Program-made: the position numbers and the translations under genes
NCBI RefSeq assembly: GCF_008327825.1
Contig: NZ_AP019827.1
Coordinates: 1,426,001 to 1,490,000, forward strand
Reading direction: 5' to 3'
DNA: 64,000 nucleotides
Source of the DNA: Leptotrichia shahii
Lineage (GTDB): Bacteria; Fusobacteriota; Fusobacteriia; Fusobacteriales; Leptotrichiaceae
Notes under the pieces: generated by a model
The model's input: only the letters and a program-made list of their open reading frames with translations
What the model was told of the DNA's origin: nothing
Databases searched by the model: none
Shown here: piece by piece, positions 51,983 to 61,411 of the stretch
How the letters are laid out: every line of letters begins with the position of its first letter
Numbering within the stretch: the stretch's first letter is position 1

Positions 51983-53023
51983 ATGAAAAGAATTTTAACA
52001 ATTTTTAGTGTAATTTTTGCACTAATGTTAATTGTAGCTTGTGGAAATAAGCCAGCTACTGGAGAGCAGGTAAAAGATGGAAAAACTTTTACTGACTCAA
52101 CAAATTCTAAAAAATCTGTTGCAGTAGTTTACTCTACAGGTGGAAAAGGTGACAAATCGTTTAATGATGCAACTTTTAGAGGATTACAAAAAGCTCAGAA
52201 GGAACTTGGGATTTCTTTTAAAGAATATGAGCCAAAGGACCCAGCGACAGAAGCAAAAAATGCTTTGACACAATTTGCAGAAACTGGTGAATTTGACTTA
52301 ATTATCGCAGTTGGTTATACAATGAAAGATTCGCTAGTTGCAGTAGCCAAAGCCTTCCCAGATCAAAAATTTGCAATAATTGATGAAACTGTAACTGGAC
52401 TTCCAAATGTTGCTTCTATCTTGTTTAAAGAGCATGAAGGGTCATTCCTTGTAGGTGCATTAGCTGGAATGATGGATAAAACAGGAACTATTGGATTTGT
52501 TGGAGCAAATGAATCTGAACTAATTAACAGATTTTATGCTGGATATGCACAAGGAGCAAGATATGTAAAACCTAGCATTAAAGTTTTACCTGTTTACATC
52601 GGAGGAAGCAATTCTTTCAACGATCAAGCATCAGCTAAAGCAAAAACAGAAACTTTAATTCAGCAAGGTGCAGATGTAATTTATCACGCAGCTGGAGCAA
52701 GTGGACTTGGAGTATTCCAAGCAGTTAAAGAAAAAAATGTTTATGGGATTGGTGTGGATTCTAATCAAGATTCCCTATATCCTGGAACAATCTTAACTTC
52801 TATGATGAAATATGTTGACAATGCGGTATTTGATGTTATAAAGACTACTGCTGAAGGAAAATTTGAAGCAAAAGTACAAACTTTTGGAATCAAGGAGAAT
52901 GGAGTAGGAACTACAGACTTTGGATTTACAAAAGATAAAATTGGTGAAGAAAACATCAAACGTCTTGAACAAATCAAACAGGATATTAAAGACGGAAAAA
53001 TTGTAGTAAAATCTTCAATATAG
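51983..53023 (+). CDS. BMP-family nucleoside-binding lipoprotein
   Basis: A 346-aa BMP/PnrA-like lipoprotein (lipobox LIVAC, Cys20). The core shows VVYSTGGKGDKSFNDATFRG, LIIAVGYTMKDSLV, FKEHEGSFLVGALAGMM and VIYHAAGASGLGVFQAVKE, all typical of purine or pyrimidine nucleoside receptors of ABC importers. The next plus-strand gene encodes a nucleoside phosphorylase, which supports a nucleoside ligand. The ABC permease and ATPase are not in this window. The ribosome site AGGAGGAG is strong. Confidence 0.9.
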   Translation: MKRILTIFSVIFALMLIVACGNKPATGEQVKDGKTFTDSTNSKKSVAVVYSTGGKGDKSFNDATFRGLQKAQKELGISFKEYEPKDPATEAKNALTQFAETGEFDLIIAVGYTMKDSLVAVAKAFPDQKFAIIDETVTGLPNVASILFKEHEGSFLVGALAGMMDKTGTIGFVGANESELINRFYAGYAQGARYVKPSIKVLPVYIGGSNSFNDQASAKAKTETLIQQGADVIYHAAGASGLGVFQAVKEKNVYGIGVDSNQDSLYPGTILTSMMKYVDNAVFDVIKTTAEGKFEAKVQTFGIKENGVGTTDFGFTKDKIGEENIKRLEQIKQDIKDGKIVVKSSI

Positions 53024-53084
53024 TTGTTTAATAATAAGTATGTATTAAAATTAATAATGTCTTTAAATTCAAAAAATTACCAAC

Positions 53085-53137
53085 GGCTGTTTTGGAATTG
53101 ATATAAAAATTAAATATCATTCTTTTACAGCCTTTTC
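53085..53137 (+). terminator. Terminator after the BMP gene
   Basis: GGCTGT and ACAGCC (53085-53090, 53127-53132) enclose a 36-base AT loop and are followed by TTTTC. The loop resembles the fabV terminator loop. Confidence 0.65.
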
Positions 53138-53175
53138 TTTATTAGAAAATTTAGAATTAAATAGGAGATGATTTT

Positions 53176-54480
53176 ATGAGAGCTGTGGATATAATTCAAA
53201 AAAAACGTGATAATAACGAACTTTCAGAAACGGAAATTGAATTTTTATTAAATGGGTATTTATCAGGAAATATACCTGACTATCAGATGGCGGCATTTCT
53301 TATGGCTGTTTATTTTAACAATATGACAAAAAACGAATTATTAAAATTTACAATGTTAATGCGAGATTCTGGAGATACTATAAAATTTGATGAAATAAAT
53401 AGATTTCTCGTTGATAAGCACAGCACTGGCGGAGTTGGTGACAAAGTTACAGTTATCCTTTCTCCCATTTTATCAGCACTTGGAATGGGAAATGTAAAAC
53501 TTTCTGGAAAAGGTCTTGGACATACTGGCGGAACAATTGATAAATTTGAATCAATTCAAGGCTTCAAATTTTCAACAACAAAAGAAGAGCTCGTGAAAAT
53601 TGCCAATAAAACTGGAATCGGTCTTATGGGCTACAGTAATAAAATTGTCCCGCTTGACAAAAAATTATACTCTTTACGTGATGTTACAGCAACTGTTCCA
53701 AGTATTCCTCTAATTGCAAGCAGCATTATGAGTAAAAAATTGGCAATTTACTCAGATATCATAATTCTTGATGTAAAAGTTGGGGATGGAGCTTTTATGA
53801 AAAATTTGGATCAAGCTAAAAAATTAGCAGAACGAATGATGGAAATCGGAAAGGGAGCAGGCAGAAAGATTAAAGTTGTGCTTAGCAATATGGATGAGCC
53901 ATTAGGTCATGCAATTGGAAATGGGAATGAAATTATTGAGGCAATAGAATTTCTAAAAGGAAATTGTGCTGATGATGTGAAAGAAGTTGTCTATACAATC
54001 GCAGGTCTTGCATTAAAGGAAAAAGGGGAAATATCAGAACTTTGCGAGGCTTATGAAAAAATTGACAAAGTTATAAAAAATGGAAGTGCATTACAAATAT
54101 TAGCTGAATTTATTGGAGAAAGCGGTGGAAATAAGGAACTTGTAAATAATTACGATTTGCTTCCAAAAGCTAAATATAAAATGGAAATTTTTTCTGAAAA
54201 TGCAGGATATATAAAAAGAATAAAAACAGAAAAAATTGGGAAGGCTGCAATGATTATTGGGGCTGGACGTGCTAAAAAAGGAGATGAAATTGATCATTCG
54301 GCGGGAATAAATATTTTTAAGAAAGTAGGAGAAAAAATTTCAAAAAATGAAAAAATTGCTGAGATTTATTATAATGACGACAAAAATATAAATGAATCCA
54401 AAGATATGGTTTTAGATGCTTTTGAGTTAACTAAAGAAAAAATTGAAAAGCCTAGAGCTGTTTTAGAAATTATCGAATAA
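53176..54480 (+). CDS. deoA: Thymidine/pyrimidine nucleoside phosphorylase
   Basis: A 434-aa nucleoside phosphorylase II-family enzyme that splits thymidine, uridine or deoxyuridine into base and pentose-1-phosphate. The phosphate and substrate motifs are DKHSTGGVGDKVT (about residues 81-93) and GKGLGHTGGTIDKFESI, with the catalytic YSLRDVTATV and SIMSKKLA near residue 180. The length matches Pdp (433 aa) and DeoA (440 aa); which substrate range applies is not visible. The gene follows a nucleoside-binding lipoprotein, while deoC lies at 0.8 kb. The ribosome site is AGGAGATG. Confidence 0.94.
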   Translation: MRAVDIIQKKRDNNELSETEIEFLLNGYLSGNIPDYQMAAFLMAVYFNNMTKNELLKFTMLMRDSGDTIKFDEINRFLVDKHSTGGVGDKVTVILSPILSALGMGNVKLSGKGLGHTGGTIDKFESIQGFKFSTTKEELVKIANKTGIGLMGYSNKIVPLDKKLYSLRDVTATVPSIPLIASSIMSKKLAIYSDIIILDVKVGDGAFMKNLDQAKKLAERMMEIGKGAGRKIKVVLSNMDEPLGHAIGNGNEIIEAIEFLKGNCADDVKEVVYTIAGLALKEKGEISELCEAYEKIDKVIKNGSALQILAEFIGESGGNKELVNNYDLLPKAKYKMEIFSENAGYIKRIKTEKIGKAAMIIGAGRAKKGDEIDHSAGINIFKKVGEKISKNEKIAEIYYNDDKNINESKDMVLDAFELTKEKIEKPRAVLEIIE

Positions 54481-54520
54481 AATAAAAAAACTACACTTCC
54501 TATCTTATTTTTTCAAAGAT

Positions 54521-54640
54521 TTTACACTATTTCCCATTTTAATAGCAAATTAATTGTGAATTTTTTGTAAGGGGTCAAGACCCCTTGTTAGCAAATAATA
54601 TAAAATATAATTTATATTTTTTAAATGGGTTTAGTATTAA
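54521..54640 (+). repeat. Palindromic MITE-like element, copy i (best preserved)
   Basis: The core AAGGGGTCAAGACCCCTTG (54569-54587) is perfect in both arms. The ends TTTACACTATTTCCCATTT and AAATGGGTTTAGTATTAA are inverted repeats. The element is itself flanked by AAAACTACACTT (54487-54498) and AAGTGTAGTTTT (54639-54650), an exact 12-bp inverted pair that may be the terminator stem of the nucleoside phosphorylase gene, with the element inside its loop. Confidence 0.7.
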
Positions 54641-54674
54641 GTGTAGTTTTAATATTAATCAAATACTTTTATTT

Positions 54675-57335
54675 TTACACATTTCTTCTTTCACGTTCTC
54701 TTCTTTCTCTTCGTGAAAGTGGACGTCGTGATTCATTTGTCGCATCATTTGAAACATCGTCGCCAATCATTTCATTTTCATTATGTTCATATTTTACATT
54801 TGAAACTTCTTCATGCGTTAAATTGTTTGTATCTTCTTCACTACGAACTCTTAATTTAAGGATAAATGAACTTGTTTCACGTTTTATTGCATCTATCATT
54901 TCATTATAAATATCATAAGCTACGATTTTATAATCGTGAATTGGGTTTCTTTGTCCATAAGAACGTAATCTTATTCCTTCACGCAATTCTGTCAAATCCT
55001 TCAAATGTTGTCGCCATTTAGAATCTAGTACTTCAAGCATAATATATCTTTCAATTCTTCTAAATACTTCACTTCCAATAGCTTCTTCCTTTTCATCATA
55101 AACTTTTATTAAGTCATCATAAACTTTGTCAGAAATTTCTTCCGCACCTGCATTCTGTAAATTTTCTGAAATTTCATATTCAAATATTTCTTGAAGTTTA
55201 TCTGACAACAGATTAAAGTCTTTTTCTCCATTACCTTCACCAACATAAGCTGAATTTACAATATCATCAACTGTATCTGAAATCATTCCTGTTATCAACT
55301 CTTTAAGATTCTCATTTTTCAAGATAGCATCTCTTTGTTCATAAACAACTTCCCTTTGGGCATTATTTACATCATCATATTCAATAAGACTTTTTCTCGA
55401 TGAAAAGTTTCTGCTTTCAATACGTTTTTGTGCATTTTCTACAGATTTACTGATTTGTTTATGACGAATTTCCTCATCTTCATCAATTTTTAACATTTTC
55501 ATCATTGCTTTTAGCTTATCTCCACCAAACAATCTCATCAAGTCATCATCTAGCGACAAATAAAATTCAGAAGTTCCTGGATCTCCTTGACGTCCAGCCC
55601 GTCCTCTTAACTGATTGTCAATACGTCTGCTTTCGTGCCTTTCAGTTCCTAAAATGAACAGTCCTCCAGCTTCAATAACCCGTTTTTTATCCTCTTCACA
55701 TTCCTTCGCATAAGTTTTATAAACATCTTCATATTCTGGTGTCCCTTTAACTGCAACTTTTGTAGCAAAAGATTCTGCATCTCCACCAAGTTTTATATCT
55801 GTTCCACGTCCTGCCATATTTGTTGCAATTGTTACTGTTTTAAAACGTCCAGCCTGCGCTATGATTTCTGCTTCTCTTTCGTGATGCTTTGCATTTAATA
55901 TTTCATGCGGAATTTTTGCCTTTTTAAGAAGTGCTGATACTTCTTCAGAATGTTGTATTGAAGCTGTACCAACAAGAACTGGCTGTCCTTTTTCATAAAG
56001 CTCCTCTATTTTTCTTGCAATCGCTTTATATTTAGCATTTTTATTCATATAAATTACATCTGGCAGGTCGACTCTCGCTACAGGTTTATTTGTAGGCACT
56101 ACAATAACTTTTAATTTATAAATTTGTTTAAATTCATCTTCCTCTGTTTTTGCAGTCCCCGTCATTCCAGAAAGTTTTTCATACATTCTAAAATAATTTT
56201 GCAGCGTAATTGTCGCAAGTGTTTGATTTTCCCCTGCAACTTCCAGTTTTTCCTTAGCTTCTATAGCCTGATGCAGCCCATCTGAATAACGTCTTCCTTC
56301 CATAAGACGCCCAGTAAATTCATCAACTATAATAACTTCATTATCATCATTAATAATATAATCCCTATCTAACTTGAACAATTCCTTTGCCTTTAATGCC
56401 TGTGTCAAAAAATGTGTCAGTTCAACATATTCTGGCGAGTATAAATTATCAATTTTCAGTATTCTTTCAACACTTTTAATTCCCTTATCAGTAATCGTAA
56501 CCGTATGCGACTTTTCATCAACTTCATAATCTTCCCAGTCTTCATCAGGGATAACTGTATTTTTCTTATCTTTGATTTCTTCAGTTTTGTAACTTCTTTT
56601 AAGTCTTTTAGCAACTTCTGCAAAAGTATTATACCATTCTGTAGTTTCTTCAGCAGCTCCTGAAATAATAAGCGGCGTTCTCGCTTCATCAATTAAAATC
56701 GAATCTATTTCATCGACAATAACATAATTATGCCCACGTTGAACCTTCTCATCAAGTTCTCCAACCATATTATCTCTCAAATAGTCAAATCCAAATTCAT
56801 TGTTAGTTCCATAAGTAATATCACAGTTATACGCATTTTTTCTTTGTTCTGGAGTAATATTCCCAACAACAACTCCCGAAGTTAGTCCTAAAAATTCAAA
56901 AAGTCCCGCCATAATATCTCTATCCCGCTTTGCAAGATAATCATTAACCGTTACAACGTGCACACCTTTCCCTGTCAACGCATTCAAATAGATTGAAAGT
57001 GTCGACATCAGAGTTTTCCCTTCCCCTGTCTTCATTTCGGCAATGCTTCCCTTATGCAAAATCATTCCACCAATAAGCTGAACATCATAATGACGCATTC
57101 CTAATAGTCTTTTAGCAGTTTCTCTCACTGTCGCAAATGCTTCCACTAATATGTCATCAAGCGACTCCTTTGCTAATCTTTCTTTAAATTCTACTGTTTT
57201 ATGCTGCAGCTGCTCATCTGTCAATTTTTCAAAAATCGGTTCAATTTCGTTAATTTTGTTTACTAATTTCTGCATTTTTTTTATTTCTCTGTCATCTGAT
57301 GTACCAAATATTTTTTCTCCTATTTTTTTTAACAT
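54675..57335 (-). CDS. secA: Protein translocase ATPase SecA
   Basis: SecA drives preproteins through SecYEG. The 886-aa protein has Walker A (MKTGEGKTLM, about residues 82-91), GTNNEFGFDYLRDNM, Walker B with VDEIDSILIDEARTPL, GMTGTAKTEEDEF and the RGRAGRQGDPG helicase motif. The C-terminus ends in basic SRRERRERERRNV; the zinc-binding CxC motif and SecB-binding tail seen in many SecA proteins are missing. It is transcribed against the nucleoside phosphorylase gene, with the repeat between them. Confidence 0.98.
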   Translation of the reverse strand: MLKKIGEKIFGTSDDREIKKMQKLVNKINEIEPIFEKLTDEQLQHKTVEFKERLAKESLDDILVEAFATVRETAKRLLGMRHYDVQLIGGMILHKGSIAEMKTGEGKTLMSTLSIYLNALTGKGVHVVTVNDYLAKRDRDIMAGLFEFLGLTSGVVVGNITPEQRKNAYNCDITYGTNNEFGFDYLRDNMVGELDEKVQRGHNYVIVDEIDSILIDEARTPLIISGAAEETTEWYNTFAEVAKRLKRSYKTEEIKDKKNTVIPDEDWEDYEVDEKSHTVTITDKGIKSVERILKIDNLYSPEYVELTHFLTQALKAKELFKLDRDYIINDDNEVIIVDEFTGRLMEGRRYSDGLHQAIEAKEKLEVAGENQTLATITLQNYFRMYEKLSGMTGTAKTEEDEFKQIYKLKVIVVPTNKPVARVDLPDVIYMNKNAKYKAIARKIEELYEKGQPVLVGTASIQHSEEVSALLKKAKIPHEILNAKHHEREAEIIAQAGRFKTVTIATNMAGRGTDIKLGGDAESFATKVAVKGTPEYEDVYKTYAKECEEDKKRVIEAGGLFILGTERHESRRIDNQLRGRAGRQGDPGTSEFYLSLDDDLMRLFGGDKLKAMMKMLKIDEDEEIRHKQISKSVENAQKRIESRNFSSRKSLIEYDDVNNAQREVVYEQRDAILKNENLKELITGMISDTVDDIVNSAYVGEGNGEKDFNLLSDKLQEIFEYEISENLQNAGAEEISDKVYDDLIKVYDEKEEAIGSEVFRRIERYIMLEVLDSKWRQHLKDLTELREGIRLRSYGQRNPIHDYKIVAYDIYNEMIDAIKRETSSFILKLRVRSEEDTNNLTHEEVSNVKYEHNENEMIGDDVSNDATNESRRPLSRRERRERERRNV

Positions 57336-57412
57336 ATTTTATAATTTTTCCTTTCGCATATTAATTTTTTTATTCACAGATTTAATCCATTTTATTATAA
57401 AATATTTAGTTT

Positions 57413-57826
57413 CTATTCACGTACCCTCAAATTATTCTCACTCTTTTTACTAAAAAAAGCATAAATATCTTGAGAATCTCCAGAAATTTTATTATCTCTC
57501 TGATAATTTTTATTCACAAAATAAATAATATCCTGATTCCCTCTAAACAAAAAAAACAAGTTATTATTATTCTTTTCCTTTTCCTTCCTTTTTCCAATCT
57601 TTTCCAGTTCCTGTGCAAATCGCCTATTATCTCTGCTCTTAAACTGATTAATCTTCACAATCAGATCCCTAATATCTTCATGGCTTAAATTATTCTCATT
57701 TACAAAAACACTTAGTTTATGGCTAAAACTAGGCGTCCCTATTAAACTTGAATAAGTCATCATAAAAATAATACATGTCATCACAAGCATTATACTTTTT
57801 CTTCTGTCTATAATCATCTTTTTCAT
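57413..57826 (-). CDS. Small membrane-anchored protein of unknown function
   Basis: A 137-aa protein with a basic N-terminus and one hydrophobic helix (about 12-30, SIMLVMTCIIFMMTYSS). The exported part contains a charged helix with SHEDIRDLIVKINQFKSR and a stretch of Lys/Glu/Asn-rich low complexity. I find no family match. The AGAGGAA ribosome site is adequate. It lies 77 bases upstream of secA on the same strand, so it might be cotranscribed. Confidence 0.6.
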   Translation of the reverse strand: MKKMIIDRRKSIMLVMTCIIFMMTYSSLIGTPSFSHKLSVFVNENNLSHEDIRDLIVKINQFKSRDNRRFAQELEKIGKRKEKEKNNNNLFFLFRGNQDIIYFVNKNYQRDNKISGDSQDIYAFFSKKSENNLRVRE

Positions 57827-57962
57827 TATTATTTTTTATTCCTCTAAATTAAGTTATGTATTTTAGTCAAAATTTATTTATTATATCATTTATTATATCT
57901 TTTGTCTATTATACTTATATTTAATTTTTTTTGTATTTAATTTTAATTATCTAACTTAAAAA

Positions 57963-59149
57963 TTACGACAATCTATTTCTAAAATCCTCATACGTAAATC
58001 TTCTAATAACCTTAACTCCGCCTTTTTCAGTATAAACCACAATCGCAGGTAAATTTATCCCATTAAAAGTATTTGTCTTTACCATACTATAATGTGCCAT
58101 ATCAGTAAAATCAACTTATCTCCCACTTTTACTGCCTCATCAAAGGAATAATCACCAATTATATCTCCAGCTAGGCAAGTAGGCCCTCCCAATTTATAGG
58201 TATATTTTTTTTCATCTGGCATTCCTGAACCAAAAATAAATGGACGATATGGCATTTCAATTACATCTGGCATGTGACAAGAAGCCGAAGTATCCATCAA
58301 TAAAATATCCATTTCATTTTTTGTAATATCCAAAACTTCTGAAACTAAAAATCCTGTATTTAGTGCAACAGCTTCACCAGGCTCCAAATAAACCTCAACA
58401 TCATACTTTTCTTTAATATAATTTATCCATTTTATAAGTTTTTCAATATCGTAATCCGCCCTCGTAATATGATGTCCTCCTCCAAAATTCAACCATTTCA
58501 TATCATACAAATATTTCCCGAATTTTTTTTCAAAAATCTTTAGAACATTTTCCAAGGCATCCGAATTTTGCTCACAAAGTGCATGAAAATGAAATCCATC
58601 TAATCCTTCAAGCTCATCTTCCCTAAAATTTTCAAGTGTCACTCCAAATCTAGAAAATCTTCCCGCTGGATTATAAATTTCTGTTTCAACTTCAGAAAAT
58701 TCTGGATTCAACCTGAGTCCACAACTAATTTTTTTACCATTTTTTTCTTCAAATTCTCTTACTTTATCTTTAAATTTATTCCATTGATTAAATGAATTAA
58801 ATACAATATGATTTGTAATTTCCATTATTTCATCAAATTCATCTTCCCTGTAAGACGGATTAAAAATATGGGTTTCCAGTTTTCTTTCTGTATTTTTTAA
58901 TTCCATTTCCTCATACCCAAGCCTTGCTTCAAACAGCGAACTTGCCGTAGTTCCATTCAAATATTTCCCAATTAGTGGATAAAAGTAAAACATCGAAAAT
59001 CCCTTTTGTGCAAGTAATATTTTACATCCTGTCCTGTCAATTACACTTTTTAGAATTTCAAGATTTTTTCTAAGTAATCTCTCATCCACTATAAATGCTG
59101 GCGTTGGCAAATTTGTTATATCCATATCAATATATTTATTTTTTGGCAT
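57963..59149 (-). CDS. nspC: Carboxynorspermidine decarboxylase, frameshifted near the C-terminus
   Basis: NspC makes norspermidine or spermidine from carboxy-precursors with PLP. The intact frame runs from 59149 (MPKNKYIDM, GGAG nine bases upstream) and carries the PLP lysine in CKILLAQKGFSMF (Lys49), HFHALCEQNSDALE, NFGGGHHITRADY, EPGEAVAL and CHMPDVIEMP. It ends early at 58079 in LLIWHIIVW. Adding one base in the A-run at 58107-58110 restores a family-like tail (DMAHYSMVKTNTFNGINLPA then RFTYEDFRNRLS) ending at 57963. It is either a real one-base deletion or a sequencing error in a homopolymer. Confidence 0.8.
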
Positions 59150-59235
59150 TTTTATCATCTCCTTTTATATTTTTAACTTTTTTTAAATTCTATAAAATTT
59201 TATTACAATATTTCTCAATTTTTATTTTTTATAAT

Positions 59236-59270
59236 CTTTTAAAATAATACTATTTTTTTAATAGGATTTA
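59236..59270. repeat. Fragment of the palindromic element (ends only)
   Basis: AATACTATTTTTTTAATAG followed directly by GGATTTAGTATAA joins a left and a right end with the central core missing. The rest of the 300-base gap 59159-59458 is AT-rich, with the terminator of the MacB operon at its right side. Confidence 0.4.
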
Positions 59271-59361
59271 GTATAAACAATATTAATACAGTAAAAAAAA
59301 TAAAACTATCAATTTACTTAAAAAAATCCAAATACATTATATCATATTTTCTTCAAAAATT

Positions 59362-59398
59362 AAAAAAAAGATTATCCTAATTAACTTTTAGAATAATC
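59362..59398 (-). terminator. Terminator of the MacAB-TolC-like operon
   Basis: GATTAT and ATAATC (59370-59375, 59393-59398) with eight Ts on the minus strand, about 60 bases after the stop of the permease gene. Confidence 0.7.
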
Positions 59399-59458
59399 AA
59401 TTTTTATTTTTACTAAATTTATTTAATAATTATTTAAATTTTAAACTGTAATCAAGCA

Positions 59459-60673
59459 TTAATCAGTCCTTAACGCCTCCATTGGTTCTAATGCCGCTGC
59501 CTTTTTAGCTGGATAAACTCCAAATACAAGTCCAATAATTGTAGAAACAAATATACATACAAGTACTACACCTGGGCTTAATATTGGAGATGTCTTAATA
59601 AATATACCGATTAGAAGTGCCAAAGAATATCCAATTGCAACTCCAATTATACCTCCAAAAAATGTTAAAATTACCGCTTCAATCAAAAACTGCACAAGAA
59701 TGTCCTTTGTTCTAGCCCCCAACGCTTTCCTTAGACCAACTTCCCTTATTCTTTCTGTAACACTGACAAGCATAATATTCATAACTCCAATTCCACCAAC
59801 AAATAATGAAATTCCAGCAACTCCGCTGATAAATAAAGTTACCATATTCAAAATATTATTAAATTGATCTAGTCCAGAACTTTCTGATCTCACGTTATAT
59901 TTGTCAAAAGAGCTTCCTCTTCTTGACATTAAATCTTTAACTTCCGCCATTGCAATATTTAACGAATTTGCAGAAGTTGCCTTTACTTGCAGCTCTTCAA
60001 ACTTATTCTGCTCCCCTCCATTAATAAATACTAAAAACTGATTTGGTATAAGCCCGCTCGACGGGGCACCTCCTCCACCTCCAAAATTTAAACTAGAATA
60101 AGGATCTTTATACACTCCAACAATAACTAACTCATATCTGTTCTTTTTAAAATTTAGAGTTACTTTCTTTCCTATCGGGTTTTCATCTGGATATAACTGT
60201 TCTGCTGTGGAACTGTCGATTATTATAAATCTTCCGTCTTTTTTATATTCACTGGGTAAAAATTTTCTTCCCTTCACTATAGTAAAATTTGATATTTTAA
60301 AGTAATCTTCTGTGACTCCTGTACCCATAAACATTTTTGTATTTCCATCAATTTCAATTCTGGCAAAGGCACTAGAAGTTGGACTAACTGCTTCAACTTC
60401 TTCTATTTTTTTTATGTTTTCAATATCCTTTTCTGTCATCAGATCCTCAGTTTTATAAGTCTGTCCAGGAGAAGTGTCAATTGAAATATTAAAATTTCCC
60501 ACTCCTAGCTTATTTAAATCCCCTGTTATATTTTGCTTCATTCCAGCTCCCAATGACGACATCATAATAACTGCTCCTATCCCAATTATTATACCTAACA
60601 TCGTCAAAAATGATCTCACTTTGTAACTAAGCAAATTGGATAAAGACAACTTTAGTGATTCTAAAAAATCCAT
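59459..60673 (-). CDS. MacB-like ABC permease
   Basis: A 404-aa FtsX-family permease with an N-terminal helix (SFLTMLGIIIGIGAVIMMSS), a large periplasmic domain (about 45-270) and three C-terminal helices. FVGGIGVMNIMLVSVTERIREVGLRKALGAR and the tail YPAKKAAALEPMEALR (quoted in parts) are typical of MacB; unlike E. coli MacB the ATPase is a separate gene. It follows the ATPase with its start right after that stop codon (60674). The operon likely exports an antibiotic, toxin or siderophore-like molecule; the substrate is unknown. Confidence 0.87.
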   Translation of the reverse strand: MDFLESLKLSLSNLLSYKVRSFLTMLGIIIGIGAVIMMSSLGAGMKQNITGDLNKLGVGNFNISIDTSPGQTYKTEDLMTEKDIENIKKIEEVEAVSPTSSAFARIEIDGNTKMFMGTGVTEDYFKISNFTIVKGRKFLPSEYKKDGRFIIIDSSTAEQLYPDENPIGKKVTLNFKKNRYELVIVGVYKDPYSSLNFGGGGGAPSSGLIPNQFLVFINGGEQNKFEELQVKATSANSLNIAMAEVKDLMSRRGSSFDKYNVRSESSGLDQFNNILNMVTLFISGVAGISLFVGGIGVMNIMLVSVTERIREVGLRKALGARTKDILVQFLIEAVILTFFGGIIGVAIGYSLALLIGIFIKTSPILSPGVVLVCIFVSTIIGLVFGVYPAKKAAALEPMEALRTD

Positions 60674-61366
60674 TTACACTCCTCTCCGATTTACAACAAT
60701 CTCATCTTTTTCAATTACGCCGTCTTTTAATCTAATAATTCTTTTACAATGTTCGGCGACATCTTCCTCGTGAGTTACCATAACAATCGTTGTTCCTTTA
60801 TCGTTTAATTTTCTAAAGATTTCCAAAATTTCTTCAGTTGATTTGGAATCTAAATTTCCAGTTGGTTCATCCGCTAAAAGTATATTTGGATTATTAATAA
60901 TGGCTCTCGCAATTGCAACTCTTTGCCTTTGTCCTCCAGACATTTCATTTGGCTTATGATGAATCCTATCTCCAAGCCCTACACTTTCAAGTGCTTCTAT
61001 TGCTCTTTTTATTCTTTCTGACTTTTTCACTCCTGCATAAAGTGCTGGAAGTGCGACATTTTCAACAGCATTCATTTTAGGAAGCAAATTAAAAGTCTGA
61101 AACACGAATCCAATTTTTTCATTTCTCACTTTTGCTAGTGCATCGCCTTTTATTCTAGAAACATCTTGACCATCCAAAATATATGTTCCCGAAGTCAGAC
61201 TGTCAAGACAGCCCAAAATGTTCATAAGTGTGGATTTTCCACTTCCACTTGGTCCCATAAATGCGACGAACTCTCCTTTTTTGACCGATAGATTAAGTCC
61301 TTTTAATACGGTCAATTCTAAATTTCCATTTTTATACGTCTTTACAATATCTTTTACGTCTATCAT
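60674..61366 (-). CDS. ABC transporter ATPase of MacB type
   Basis: A 230-aa ATPase: Walker A GPSGSGKST (about residues 38-46), signature [15 protein letters not shown], Walker [21 protein letters not shown] and MVTHEEDVAEHCKRI. It belongs to the LolD/MacB group. Its genes lie in the order adaptor, ATPase, permease, a standard tripartite export operon. The stop overlaps the ribosome site region of the permease gene. The ribosome site is AAAGGA. Confidence 0.9.
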   Translation of the reverse strand: MIDVKDIVKTYKNGNLELTVLKGLNLSVKKGEFVAFMGPSGSGKSTLMNILGCLDSLTSGTYILDGQDVSRIKGDALAKVRNEKIGFVFQTFNLLPKMNAVENVALPALYAGVKKSERIKRAIEALESVGLGDRIHHKPNEMSGGQRQRVAIARAIINNPNILLADEPTGNLDSKSTEEILEIFRKLNDKGTTIVMVTHEEDVAEHCKRIIRLKDGVIEKDEIVVNRRGV

Positions 61367-61411
61367 AAATTTACAATTCCTTTATCAAATTTTAAATTTT
61401 TTTACATAATT

